Source of the DNA: Pyrenophora tritici-repentis
Lineage: Eukaryota > Ascomycota > Dothideomycetes > Pleosporales > Pleosporaceae
Length of the DNA: 64,000 nt
Direction: 5' to 3'
Assembly: GCF_003171515.1 (NCBI RefSeq)
Contig: NC_089398.1
Span: 1,550,001-1,614,000, forward strand
The notes beneath the pieces are model-generated. The model did not search any database. It was not told the DNA's origin and saw only the letters and a program-made list of their open reading frames with translations. The translations under genes and the position numbers were made by a program. Below are positions 21,482-31,948 of this stretch, in pieces; position 1 is the stretch's first letter, and each line of letters opens with the position of its first letter.

Positions 21482-23701
21482 TGCAATAAGAGCTCCGCGA
21501 GTTCGATCCTCTGTGATACCGTTGGCGCGCTCTGCAACACCATTGCGAGTGGCATCATATGGTGGTGATGTAACTACCTCGATACCCACGGTATCAAAGT
21601 ACTGCTTGTTGCTGGCGTTAATAAACTCGCGAGCGTTGTCGGTATAGATAGTGATAGTAAAGCCTTTGCCCTTCATAGCTTTGCACCAACTAACAAGCTG
21701 CTGGCCTAGTACAGCGCGGCTGTCTAATGTGAATAGCCACTGTCGGTGTGACTTGCCATCTGTGATAGGCATGAAGTAACGCTCTCCATCTATTCCAGGT
21801 GTAATGATAGGGCCGACGATATCGACATAGACCTTGCCAAGTGCTGTATTAGGTGGAGTTTGTTAAATTCGAGAGATGTTTCGCTTTAATTTAAAGAGGC
21901 CGCAGGGTTCGCAGTTAGTAACAGTAGAAGTAGTGAGCTTCATCCCATGTACAACTTTTGCAGTATCCTTAATAGCGTCTATTCCAGCGTGTCCCATAAT
22001 ATGATGCCAGTCGGTGGCTGGCTGTGAAGATAAGGGCTCATCGGCAGAGCTTCGATAGCAAACAAGAGAGGCGTATAAGAGAGCGGCCGGTGCCTTAGAA
22101 GAGTCTGTAACTACGAGAAAATTAGGTATACCGTCGATCTCTAGTAAGTAAGCTAGCTCCTCATCTAAGGCAGTGTACAATTTGTCCTTACCCAAGTGAT
22201 ACCACACTCCCGCGCGCTTGAATGGAGCTTAGGAGATAACGTTGGTGGCAAAATCGGGGCAGTAGAGGACGTTTTGGAGTGAGATCTTCTCTATTGTTCC
22301 GTTAGCTTTGACGACTTCAAGGCGTACAGTGCCAACGCCGGCGGCGGTGGTTGATCCAGTAGAACCGTGTACGTCATTGTCGATTAGAGCGTATTCGTGA
22401 AACTTCGAGCGGTTATTGAAGACGTGCTGGTTGGCGGCGGTGTTATAGCAGTACCGCTGTTGATAGTCGTGATTGGAGACTGCCTTCTTGAGGAGAGTCG
22501 GAGAGACGAAGGTGGCGACTGTCACGTATGAGTGAGCATCGTACTGATCAGCATCGTCGTCGTTGCTGTTCTTGGCCACTGTAACGTTTGTACGAGCTGC
22601 TGCAGCTGCGGCCTTCTTAGCGGCATTGTCTGCGGTGCGCTTCTTAACGTTATCTGGGGTGAGAGAAGGGTGAAGTTTCTAGCAAAGCTCATTAGGTCCT
22701 AGGTGCTCTCGCTTGCAGTGATCGCACATTCCAACAGGCTGAGGAGTACGCTTCTGTTGGTTGTTATTGCGCGTCGGCAGAGACGAAGGAGTGGGAGTAG
22801 AGTTCTAGTTGCTGTTGTTGCCATTGCCGCGGCCATTTAGGCGTGTGAGAACGCGCTTCTCCTCCGCTTGTTTAGAGACGGAGAGAAAAGTCTTCACGGG
22901 CTCATCTAGGGCATGGCGTAGGTGATCCTCGAGTGACGCCACGAGCGTGTCAACAGACCATGTATGGCCTTGACGGAGGTCGTTATTGCGAGCTTCTACC
23001 CACTGTGGGAGTACACGAGCTAAGCCGTGAAGGAAGTGGATGATGAGCAGGTCTTCGACGTCGCGGTCGGCGGATGTACCAGGTACTGCTGAAGGCTTCT
23101 TCCATCCAAGTGTGATGCCTTGTACCGTGATATCATTGATCGTCTCGCGAAACTTTCCAATATAGTTGCGGACTGTGGGTTGGGTCTCAGCGCGGAGGTC
23201 GATGAAGGCAGTCCACGCGAGAGCAGCATTGGCGTAGTCACCGTTGCTGTTGAGGTCCTTGAGAGCCTTGTACATATCGTGGGCGGTGGGGCAAGTGCGC
23301 ACCTGAGCTACGAGAGGCTTGTCAATTGATGAGAGTATGGTGTTTTGGAGTCGGGCATCTCGGGCGACCCATAAGTCAAGCGCAAGCTTGTCCTCTTTAA
23401 GTAGCTGTCGAGCCTCATTATTGAACGGTCCTATAGTCTTGTTAAGCTTGCCGACACGGTCAAGCTCGGCTTAGATAACGTCTGCTGAGGTGCCTAATGG
23501 ATGAGTGACCGGGCGCTGCATGGCGGTAATGCGATACTTGTCGTCTGTAGCGTTAAATTCTGGGCGCGGAGCGCCATCTAGGACGGCTACAGCGCCATCA
23601 GCGGCTGCGTAATTGATGAGTTGTTTAATCTAGTCTTTCCAGTTTTTGCCGTCGGCTGCAAGGCGCGCGGTGACAGCTGTGGAGGATGTGTGAGTTGCCA
23701 T
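21482..23701 (-). pseudogene. Copia-2 gag-integrase remnant
   Basis: One frame runs from ATG 23701 (MATHTSSTAVTARL) to 21482 without any frameshift but with about six TAG/TAA stops, several replacing likely Trp or Gln. Gag core (NGDYANAALAWTAF), knuckle CDHCKREHLGPNELC, protease-like NTAANQHVFNN, and the GAG-preintegrase HHIMGHAG...CEPCGLFKLKR. The integrase DDE core follows, with Asp in YVDIVGP, Asp in IYTDNAREF and Glu in GVAERANG. RT and RNase H are missing: the element is truncated at 21482 against the dynamin remnant. Nonsense-only decay fits C-to-T mutation such as RIP. Confidence 0.85.
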
Positions 23702-23946
23702 CGCGGCGGACGTCGAAGATCGTTCGGCTGGCGATTTTTGGCTGTGAGTAGCGAGGAGCTCGTCGTCGTCCAAGCGATCGATGAGCTGCAAGCTGCGAGG
23801 TGGCGATTGCTATAGTGGCGCGCGATTGCGTCGTCACTGAGCTGTTTCGGCGGGGAGGGTGATGATCGTGATGAGGCGCGCGGGTCGTCAAAATATCTGA
23901 TAGAATTATCGTGAGCGATTACGGGAGCGGGTGAGGGCTTATAACC

Positions 23947-24118
23947 TGTCAAGCGTCAAGGTTGGGGAGAATCATCATGTCGTATTAGAGCTATCGGGAA
24001 GAGGTCTATATACGCAGTGGGAGGAGAGAAGGAGCTAGGCCGTAAAGGTACTAGCGGGTAAATAGGTGGCTGCCTGGTTGCCCAAAGAGGAGCCAAGGGA
24101 TAAGCCCTATGGCCGACA
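23947..24118 (-). repeat. Possible 5' LTR of Copia-2
   Basis: 172 bp with TGTC...GACA ends placed about 245 bp upstream of the Copia-2 gag start, where a 5' LTR is expected. The partner LTR is absent, so the call rests on the ends and position only. Confidence 0.4.
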
Positions 24119-24344
24119 GAAGTTAACCACTGCCGCTAACGGGCACCTCTAGCTTAATAAACCTAGTTATCGGCTTAGTAAAGACGGTCTAATCCTAAGT
24201 AAACCTCTCCGCAAACATAGACAACAATTACTTCGTTAGGCAGCTCTAAGTGGTGTTAAATTTAGCCTAGAGGCGTATAAGACTATAGGAAACTTCGACG
24301 TATAAGAATTTCGGCAGGCAGCTGCGCTCTGGCTGGTCGACAAC

Positions 24345-24571
24345 TGTCAGAATATGGGCATATTTTGGGTGGTGGACAACATCCGGGTGTTCGGAGCTGT
24401 GGATTCTGTGGATCAGTTAAATTAGTCAGCGCGCACAATCCACCGCGACCCAACTGATCGAACAGCGTTGGACAAGAACAGAACACGACATCAGACCAGA
24501 ACAATACAATCGATCCCCATCATATTATTATACTATTATCCCCGTCTTTGATAACCCATCACAATCTGACA
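24345..24571. repeat. Solo LTR (TGTCAGA...TCTGACA) in hAT-B
   Basis: 227 bp, flanked by the 5-bp duplication ACAAC (24340-24344 and 24572-24576). Removal restores the LWLVDNN block of the transposase. End sequences resemble the LTRs at 41667-42081 and 42165-42328. Confidence 0.88.
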
Positions 24572-24649
24572 ACAACAATAGACCACTCCGCGAGTTTGAG
24601 ACGCCGGCTTTTCGCAAGATGATTAGGCTTGCTAATCCTGAGGCAGAGG

Positions 24650-24820
24650 TGATGAAGGTGGAGAAAACGTGTGCGAACTTGTTGTATTGGAGCTACGGGA
24701 GAAGGGAGAATATCTATGGTGCGCGCACGGAGCAGCTGACTAATCAGTGCCTGGCCAATCAGAGCAGGGGAAGCCTGATTCACCGTGAATACTAGTGAAG
24801 GCTCTCACCGCGTCTCGACA
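24650..24820 (-). repeat. Solo LTR related to Copia-4, in hAT-B
   Basis: 171 bp, flanked by the duplication AGAGG (24645-24649 and 24821-24825). I count about three differences from the LTR at 57527-57697. Confidence 0.9.
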
Positions 24821-25424
24821 AGAGGCGGCGTTATGGAGGTCTTATAACAGCGTGTTAGCGTTCGTGATGAGGTTGTATAGTTGGCTACGGCCTTAGGTGG
24901 TGCGCGCGTTGGCTGAAGCCGAGAGCAAGGTACATATAAGCTTCGATGGGTGGACGACAAAAGGCGGCAAACGTGGCTTCTTTTCTGTAGTTGCTCACTA
25001 CGCCAACAGTAAGGGCGCGATAGTTGACCTACCCATCGCGCTGCCGCAGCTGGTGGGTGCCCACACTAGTGAGGCGATAGCTGACGCTGTAACTAAAATC
25101 CTGCAATCCTTTAGCATTAATCGCAGCAAACTTAGCTACTTTGTGCTAGATAACGCTTATAATAACGACACCGCTATTAATAAACTCGCCGCGATGTACT
25201 ACTTTTCTGCCTCTAATCGCCGCCTCCGCTGCGCTTGCCACATACTTAACCTTGTTGGCCAAACGATTATATTCGGGAGGGATGCTGACGCATATAACAA
25301 CGCCCTAGAGAATATAGAGATAGAGGATTTTTATATAAAGGAGTGGCGGAAAGAAGGACCGCTTAGCGTGTATCTTGATATTATCAACTATTGTGATGGA
25401 TCGATCAAGAAAGATTGGATTTGA

Positions 25425-25611
25425 CAAGATACAAGCTATCGAGCTATCTACGTTGTGAGCCCGAACTTATGCTGTGGGCGCCAAGGCGCTAGTCCGATAA
25501 GATAAGGATCTTATCGATATGGGGGCCATGGGCCGAGTCTATGGATCCGTAACAGCGCTCGTGGACGAGCACCAGCTGATTGACTCTTGGCACAGCCGCT
25601 CGTTGACGATC
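25425..25611. other. Unassigned spacer
   Basis: Non-coding sequence between the hAT-B remnant and a small tandem repeat. No feature recognised. Confidence 0.4.
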
Positions 25612-25708
25612 AGTGACGTAACTGCGGCGTAGCTGTTGAATCCCGTTTCTGTGACTGCGGCGTAGCTGTTGAGTCCTGTTTCTGTGACTGCGGCGTAGCT
25701 ATTGAGCA
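25612..25708. repeat. Tandem repeat, ~33-bp unit, three copies
   Basis: The core ACTGCGGCGTAGCTGTTGA recurs at 33-bp spacing with small changes; the last copy is partial and abuts the MITE at 25709. Confidence 0.8.
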
Positions 25709-25865
25709 CAGAAGGCAACAATCAAATAAGCGGTACTTAGAATTCAATATTTTATTTGTTTGATTACCGCTTTAGGTTTAACGTCGTTCTATGTAGCCTT
25801 AACTCTTACCCTATTGGGTTAGCGCCTAGATCTGAGCTATTATTTGATTTGATTGTTGCCTTCTG
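25709..25865. mobile_element. MITE-like inverted-repeat element (MITE-2)
   Basis: 157 bp with inverted ends CAGAAGGCAACAATCAAAT. The interior includes TTGATTACCGCTTTA, shared with MITE-1. No convincing target duplication is seen. Confidence 0.65.
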
Positions 25866-26257
25866 TCACGGTATCCTCTCGTCTCCCCTGTCACCTACAC
25901 GTGCCGCACTCTCTTATGCGCACGTGCCCTCTCTCACCACTTGTATATATCTTCAGCTCGCTCTACGCATAACTTGCTCCTTAGCTATCCTCTTGGCCTC
26001 ACCTGAGTATTGTCCGTAGCATATCCAATCAAGCTTCTGAAGTCAGCTTTGGTGTCCCTGCTCGTTGCCTCTCGTGACACCTTCTGTGCCATTATCATTA
26101 CAGCTTCAATATGCCTCCCTAGTATATAATGACCAAGCTGCGGAACTTAAAGTACCAGAGGTATAAGCAGGTTTATAAATGATTCTTATGCTTCGCATTT
26201 CGCACTATCCAGCTGGCAAATCAGACGGCGGACTCTAAATTACTGGAATCCCACTAG
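25866..26257. other. Unassigned spacer
   Basis: No coding frame, RNA gene or repeat that I can name. Confidence 0.4.
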
Positions 26258-26417
26258 TACGCTGGCAAATGGGTCGGGGTGTGGTTGGGGTTGGGTTAGA
26301 AATTTTGCGACCCCAACCCAACCCCAACCCATTTGTCAGCGCCAAGCTTAGGGTTGGGTTGGGGTTGGGTTGGGGTCGCACGGACCATGGGTTAGGGTTG
26401 GGTTATAGTAAAAAAAT
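26258..26417. repeat. Left inverted end and G-rich subterminal repeats of hAT-H3
   Basis: The terminal 17-bp inverted repeat is followed by runs of TTGGGG/TTGGG/TTAGGG in both orientations, separated by a GCGACCCC/GGGGTCGC spacer also found at the right end. Confidence 0.85.
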
Positions 26418-26569
26418 TGCAAGATGTATAATATAGATTTCAATAAAAGAAAAGTTTATATAGTATCACAGTAGATTAACACAGTGTAGCATTAACTAGT
26501 TTCATTTATAATATACAGAGGCTTCGCCAGCTAGCATTTAAGCACGTGTATCTAGATATATCTTATAAT

Positions 26570-27142
26570 CTAGAGAAAAGCTAGTAACTCGCGCGCAAAG
26601 TAGCGCCTAGCCAATTGAGAATCCTTCTCTTGAATAGTAACCCTCTTTGCGTGAATAGCATTGATGTTGCAGTCTATAAAAGTTATTAAATGAAAAATAG
26701 TATAGGGTAGATAGACTATACCCTCAAAATAACCAACTAAGAAAGCTTCTGTAGCTTCCTGAAGAGCTTCGATTGCAGATCGTTGAAAGCGGATATCGGC
26801 CTTGTGCACCTGTGCAAATTCGCGCACTACGCGGGAAAAGGGGAGTTTTCGCAAGAGTAGTCCAAAACCTCTCTGGTATCTCTTGATTTCCCGTAATGCG
26901 ACAGCTAAGCTAAATTAGAAAATAGCTGTGATAAACGACTGTGATAACCTACTGCCGGCCTTAAACTTGCGCTTCTTCTTAACAGCTACAGGTGCCTTTC
27001 GCGTAGACTTTCCTGCTACTTGACGTCTAGCCTTACTAGCAAGGGCCTTCTGAGCCGGCTTGCCGCCAGTAACTGTCTTGCCATCAGGACCACCCCGGCC
27101 GGCTTTACCGGTGACCTTAGGCCGTGGTTTTGTCCTTGCCAT
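26570..27142 (-). CDS. Histone H3-like protein encoded within a transposon
   Basis: Exons 27142-26953, 26904-26722 and 26673-26570 splice (GT-AG introns of 48 nt each) into an uninterrupted 158-residue protein; canonical H3 has about 136. It begins MARTK like H3. The basic tail is lengthened to about 63 residues and includes ALASKARR and [13 protein letters not shown]. The histone fold follows: [10 protein letters not shown] (alphaN), [16 protein letters not shown] (alpha1), [20 protein letters not shown] (alpha2), [20 protein letters not shown] (loop 2/alpha3). Loop 1 (VHKADI) has the normal H3 length, unlike CENP-A. K79 is kept; K56 reads Arg. Expected role: nuclear, pairing with H4. Start chosen at the MART motif. 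It lies head-to-head with the gene at 27653. Confidence 0.92.
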
Positions 27143-27652
27143 TGCGTAGTAGAGTAGATGATGAACGTAGGCGACGTATGTGATTAATTACTGTGATAAA
27201 TGTGGTCGACAATTAAGAAAGTAGTAGGCTGAAAGAGTTAGGTAGCTGGAAAGTTTGGGCGACGGCAATTTCCCGATTTCCGCACTAGTAAAGGCAGCAG
27301 CGCACGGACTGCATGACGTAATTTGCTGTTTCACGATCGCATACAACCATTTCTGTTGCAAAATCAGTAGCGAGCATATCATACAAACGTGTTAAACTGC
27401 TGTGATAAACGCCGAGCTCGCGCATGCGTGCAGCCCAAAAATGAAGGAATCATCGATGTGTTGATCATTTTGGGTAATTTCCGCGTTTTCGCGCTAGCGC
27501 AGGCAGCAGCGCACGGACCATTTCTAGGTGAGCATAATGCTGTCTACCCATTTCTCCAGCCCCTGACGCCCAGTAACTCCCAACACCTAATAACTCTCTT
27601 TACTACATTGAAAACACCCCATTTACAACAGCGCATTATCACAGTCCCCGCC
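27143..27652. promoter_or_regulatory. Divergent intergenic region of the H3-like and acidic-tail genes
   Basis: 510 bp between opposite start codons, so the presumed shared promoter. It contains an imperfect duplicated block ending GGCAGCAGCGCACGGA (about 27291-27307 and 27500-27516) and several TTATCACAG-type motifs (for example about 27190 and 27403 on the minus strand, 27635 on the plus). No experimental promoter element is identified. Confidence 0.5.
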
Positions 27653-28856
27653 ATGCCTGTCGCGAAAGAGCAAGTCGGCGACGTACCTGAAGGCCTAGTT
27701 CCAGCCATCAAACTTGAACCTCCGCCTGGGTTCGAACAAGATGAGTGGGAGCAGCTTACCGATGTAATAATCACAGCCATTTATCACAGCTTATGCTAAT
27801 ATAAGCAGGGATTTGCGTGTGAAGCTGACGAGATTGACGGTATCTTAGATCAAAGAGGTAGTGGGGGTTCACGAAAAGGCCGACCTATCAATTTGAGCGT
27901 CCCCTATACTGGCTCTCTGAGTGGTAGCGCCCGTGCTATTGCTCAACGTGAACGCAAAGCTCTTTTCGATAAAGAGGAGAAGGTACTTGAAAGCGTTAGA
28001 ACAGCCGACCGCTCCGCGAAGTACCAACTGAAGAAATCGCTTTTGCAACAGCCTAAGTATAAATTAGCAAATAGTGCTAGACAGGCTAAGCTGCTAGAGA
28101 AAGAGTGGGATATACTTTCAGAGAAGCGGTTTACCCAGAAAAAGTCTGGTAAGTTATCACAGCTGTTTATCATAGACATCTGCTAATAGACTATAGCTGA
28201 ATGGCTAGAGACAAACCTAACTCATGTGCATCGTAAATGGGATGCGATCACTAAGCAGGTGGATATGAGAAAACACGAGATCACGATTGCGAAAGTGCTT
28301 AGCAAAGATGACAAGCCCACCCATGACATTAGTGGTAGAGGAATAGCAAGAATTTACGGCTCAGGTGGTGTTTTGCAAAAGATTCTTCGAAAGACCTATC
28401 AAGAAGGATTAGCAAAGCTTAACAACAACGACTTTGAGAGCAAGGAGGCTAAGAGAGAGTTTGAGAAGTTCGTGGAGGAACTTACACCTGATGAGATGAA
28501 AGTCGTAACTGATAATGACTGGCAGTAAGTTTATCACATCCTTTTATCACAGAGATACTAATATAATAAGGCAACGGGAGCCACCTAGCATTCTCGACTT
28601 ACTTGGTGACGCTGATATTGAGCTGGAGGGTGATAAGCCGTACGTTAAAGGTGACGATAGCGATGAGTGTGAAGAAGAGGTTGACTATGACTCTGATCTT
28701 GAGGAGCATTTCAATTCACTTGAAGACGAGTACGAGGATGACGACCAGTGGGCTGCTGTACAGAAGCAGGCAGCGCTTGAGGAGTCTGAGGAATCTGAGG
28801 ACTCTGAGTTTGAGGGGTTTCCGGATTCTGATGCCGCTTCTGAGTCTGATAATTAG
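27653..28856 (+). CDS. Unrecognised 354-residue protein with acidic C-terminal tail, transposon cargo
   Basis: Exons 27653-27763, 27809-28148, 28197-28524 and 28571-28856 join without a stop or frame change; GT-AG introns are 45, 48 and 46 nt. The N-terminal ~40 residues are Pro/Glu-rich (PPGFEQDEWEQL). The middle is basic and helical (ARAIAQRERKALFDKEEK, HVHRKWDAITKQVDMRKHE). The last ~70 residues are very acidic (YDSDLEEHFNSLEDEYEDDD, EESEESEDSEFEG). I do not recognise the family. Acidic tails of this kind are common in histone chaperones, and the neighbour is a divergent H3-like gene, so a chaperone or escort role is a reasonable but untested inference. Other acidic nuclear proteins remain possible. 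Confidence 0.8.
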
Positions 28857-29205
28857 AGTTTTAGGCTAAGACACTTTCAAGCATTGAGGGATAGTAAGCA
28901 GTTATCACAACCAATTAACACGGATTATTGCGCCATATAATCTTAACTTAAGATTGTGATCTGTCATTTATGCAGATTAATATCCGTGCACTCCTGACGA
29001 TCTCTGTGTTTACTATGAGGCATTAAAAATGATATCCCGCTAGTAATATGCCAAGGTTTCAAGTTAAATTACAGGCGTCATAGCGCAAGCAAAGCTGAGA
29101 GGAGCGTGAGAAGCCTTGAGTCCTACATCCAAACTTAAACTTCTCAACTTTTTCCTATTGTGTGCTACTACTATTAATGCCTTATTCTACTACTTTCTAG
29201 AAGCG
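28857..29205. other. Spacer upstream of the hAT-H3 transposase
   Basis: AT-rich, contains a TTATCACA motif near 28901. No gene seen. Confidence 0.5.
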
Positions 29206-31851
29206 ATGGACATAGCTGCACAGTCTATTGAGCTTATGCCTAATCCTACTAATATTGAATTTCCGGAGGACCTCAACTGTTTAAAAATCAATTCTCCACA
29301 GGTTACAAAGGGGGTGACAGGAGAACGATTGGATTAGTGAAATATCCAAATAATCGTTTTCTGCAAGATTATAGTGTAAGTGAGATCTTAGGGACATGGA
29401 CAGCGTCGTGGAGTAATACTAGCTGGGGTATAAACCCTAAAAATGATAACCCACGATGGAACTCTCCTACTCGCTATGGCACAGTATGGTTACGATTTGG
29501 AGAAGCTGCTGAGCTTCGAACTGGCCACCCCTACGTGTTCTGCTACAACTGTAGTCTTGCACTCCAGCATCCAAATCTAGGTGGTATTGGGACAAAGCAC
29601 CTTATTACTCATCTTAAAACAAAAAGCTGTCGAAATGTCCTTACTCCTATTCATAATGAGGCAGACTTATCGGCCTCTACTCTATCCCAACGTCAACAAA
29701 GAAACAGTACTTCATCAATACCAGCTTACACTACTACTACCTTTGAAAAGGAGCTTGTACGGGTAGTAATCGACAGCAACTGGTCATTCCGAACAGTTGA
29801 ACGACCATCTTTCCATCGATTTCTTCGGTTCCTTCGACCAGATACTGTGATAATTAGTCGTTGTAAATTCAAGACGATATTCAAGAGTCAACATGAGGAA
29901 GCAAAAAGGTCTATCCTTCGAGATCTTGGAAAATCAACAAAGATCTCAATCGCCTTAGATGCCTGGTCTGCAGCTAATCACCTCTGCTTTCTTGCGGTAA
30001 AGGGTTACTACATTAACAAAGACTAGAAACTTCAGGAAAAGCTACTTGACTTTCTCCCTATGCGCGGCAGGCACACCGGTACTTCTATAGCAGACGAGGT
30101 ACTGCATATTCTTCTGGATACAAAGACCAAAACCCAGCTTCTAGCTATTACTTGTGATAACGCTAGTAACAATAGCGTACTTGCTCGCACTCTCCAGTCT
30201 AAACTCCAAGAAGTCGACATTCAGTGGAGTGCCAGAGAAAACACTATCCCTTGCCTTGCCCATATTATCAACCTCGTTGTCCAGGATATTATCCAACACC
30301 TTCGGCTAGCAGCAACTACAGAGTTAGGAGCAAGGGATACCCTACAGAGACGTCATATACAGGACATTGAGACGCATATTTCAGTCCCAAATTCCCTTCG
30401 CAAGGTATTTCGCTTTTAACACATTCATTTATCACATACTAATAATAGACTAGATAAGGGCGATTTGTATCGCTATTGACGTATCACCTCAACGCTTTGA
30501 GCGGTTTATTGCGGTACAACAACATCTACCGCCAAAGGGGCGATTATCTGTTATCCGCGACGTGAAAACCCGATGGAACTCAACATACGACATGTTAGAG
30601 CGCGCGCTCAAAATCCAAAAATATATTGATGAATGGCTTAAACAAGAAATCTTGCTAAGGCCAGGTAGTCACCTGGATAGCTCTCTAGACAACAATCAAA
30701 TGGCTGAGATTGATTTCCGGGATCTTAAACGCCTCCGCTTATCTTCGACTGAGTGGCATCATCTCGAACTCGTTACTGAGATGCTTAAACGGTTTAAAAC
30801 AGCAACTAGCTTCCTCAGCCAGAACGAGAAGCCCCAGATTCAGTATATTTGGTTAATGTACAATCGACTGTTTGATTTCTTGGACAAAATGTCAGAGGAC
30901 CTAGATGAGGATGAAGAAAATCAAGATGATAGGGAATGGCTAGACGTAGTACGAGCTGCAGCTGACAGGGGTCGTCTAAAACTGAGCAAGTACTATTCGA
31001 AGACAGACGCAGAACGTGGGTTCTTGTTTAATTGTGCCACTATCCTTGATCCAACGCAGAAGCTTACAGCATATGAAGTATGATTATCACAGCTATTTAT
31101 CACAGTCACGCTCTAATTACGCTTATAGGACGATTCATGGGAGCCACAGTACAAGCATCTCTACCGAGGCCAATTTCTTGCTTACCTTGATCGTTATGAT
31201 AATACGGACGGGAGAGGTTCAACCCCAGGCTCTAGCATAGTCAAAAGGAGGTCACTTGGGAATGAGTGGTTCAGAAAGCCAGCTCCTCCCCCTACATCAG
31301 CGTTAAACAGCTTTTCTTCCCAGAACTCTTCACTAGTAGAATCAGACAAGACAACTGGCCCAACCCGCCAAGAAGGAGAGTCCTACCTTAGTACTGCCTG
31401 TGTAATGACAGATGACTCTTTCGATATTCTAGAGTGGTGGAAGACGAACGAGCCTACCTACCCACGACTATCCCAAGTGGCGAAGGATATACTAGCAATA
31501 CCAATTGCTCAGGTTGGGGTTGAAAGAGTTTTCAATGTTGCTAAGGATGTTATTGGTAGTCGGAGGCACCGACTATCTGCCCGGACAATACAGCAGATAA
31601 TGGTTCTTAAGGATACAATATCTCAAGAGGAAGAACAGGGTCTAGACTACCTAGTTGCTCAATTAGGGGAGGATGGAGAGCCAATTGACGAGGTTAATGA
31701 TCTTTTTGAGCTTCCAGCCTCGTTAGAGCATACCTTCGATATAGATGAGGAGAACCAGACTACAGAAGAAGAGTCGGAGGAAGAGGTCCAGGAGGAGCGT
31801 CAATTGCCACCTCGAAAGCGCCAGCGTCCTCAGCGCTACCGTGATAATTAG
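29206..31851 (+). pseudogene. BED zinc-finger hAT transposase of hAT-H3, one nonsense codon
   Basis: Transposase that would excise and reinsert the element. Main coding segments run to 30404, then 30454-31077 and 31129-31851, with introns of 49 and 51 nt. BED-like finger CYNCSLALQH...HLITHLKTKSC lies at about 29540-29640. RNase H-like core blocks follow (ISIALDAWSA, LAITCDNASNNS, PCLAHIINLVVQDI), then the hAT C-terminal dimerisation region (YPRLSQVAKDILAIPIAQVGVERVFN..., SARTIQQIMVLKD). TAG 30024-30026 sits where Trp or Gln is expected (INKD-stop-KLQEKLL). The N-terminal 130 nt need a frame change to join the BED frame, so the start is uncertain. Otherwise it is well preserved, suggesting a recently inactivated copy or a family with active relatives. 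Confidence 0.85.
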
Positions 31852-31948
31852 CTGTGTTAATATATCTCGTTTTATGTATCTACTATATCATCAACGTGTA
31901 CACATTATCTTAATTAAGTGTTGTTCCGTTAAAGTACCCAAAAAATAT

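Larger units (their letters stand above)
24250..25424 (+). pseudogene. hAT transposase remnant (hAT-B) with two solo LTRs inside
   Basis: With the two solo LTRs (24345-24571 and 24650-24820) and one target copy each removed, the pieces join in one frame. They read KTIGNFDV, FRQAAALWLVDNN, FETPAFRKMIRLANPEAE, LWRSYNSVLAFVMRLYSWL, then VHISFDGWTTKGGKRG, GYF/YFVLDNAYNND and RRLRCACHILNLVGQ. These are the RNase H-like core blocks of hAT transposases. TAG/TAA codons occur at probable Trp/Gln positions (for example before VVRALAEAES). The C-terminal dimerisation region is missing; coding ends near 25424. Confidence 0.85.

Noticed and set aside
23587..23952. Separate 121-codon minus-strand gene
   Set aside because: Alternate frame over the Copia-2 gag start; the real gag frame starts at ATG 23701.
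25539..25721. Small protein with an 11-residue SYAAVTETG repeat
   Set aside because: It is the translation of a 33-bp tandem DNA repeat next to a MITE and has no other support.
26258..26417. Interstitial telomere or chromosome-end fusion
   Set aside because: Repeat units are irregular (mixed TTGGGG/TTGGG/TTAGGG), present in both orientations, and sit exactly at the two inverted ends of a transposon.
26570..27142. Centromeric histone (CENP-A/CenH3) as identity of the H3-like gene
   Set aside because: Loop 1 has the same length as canonical H3, without the extra residues usual in CenH3, and the tail starts MARTK as in canonical H3. Phylogeny could still change this.
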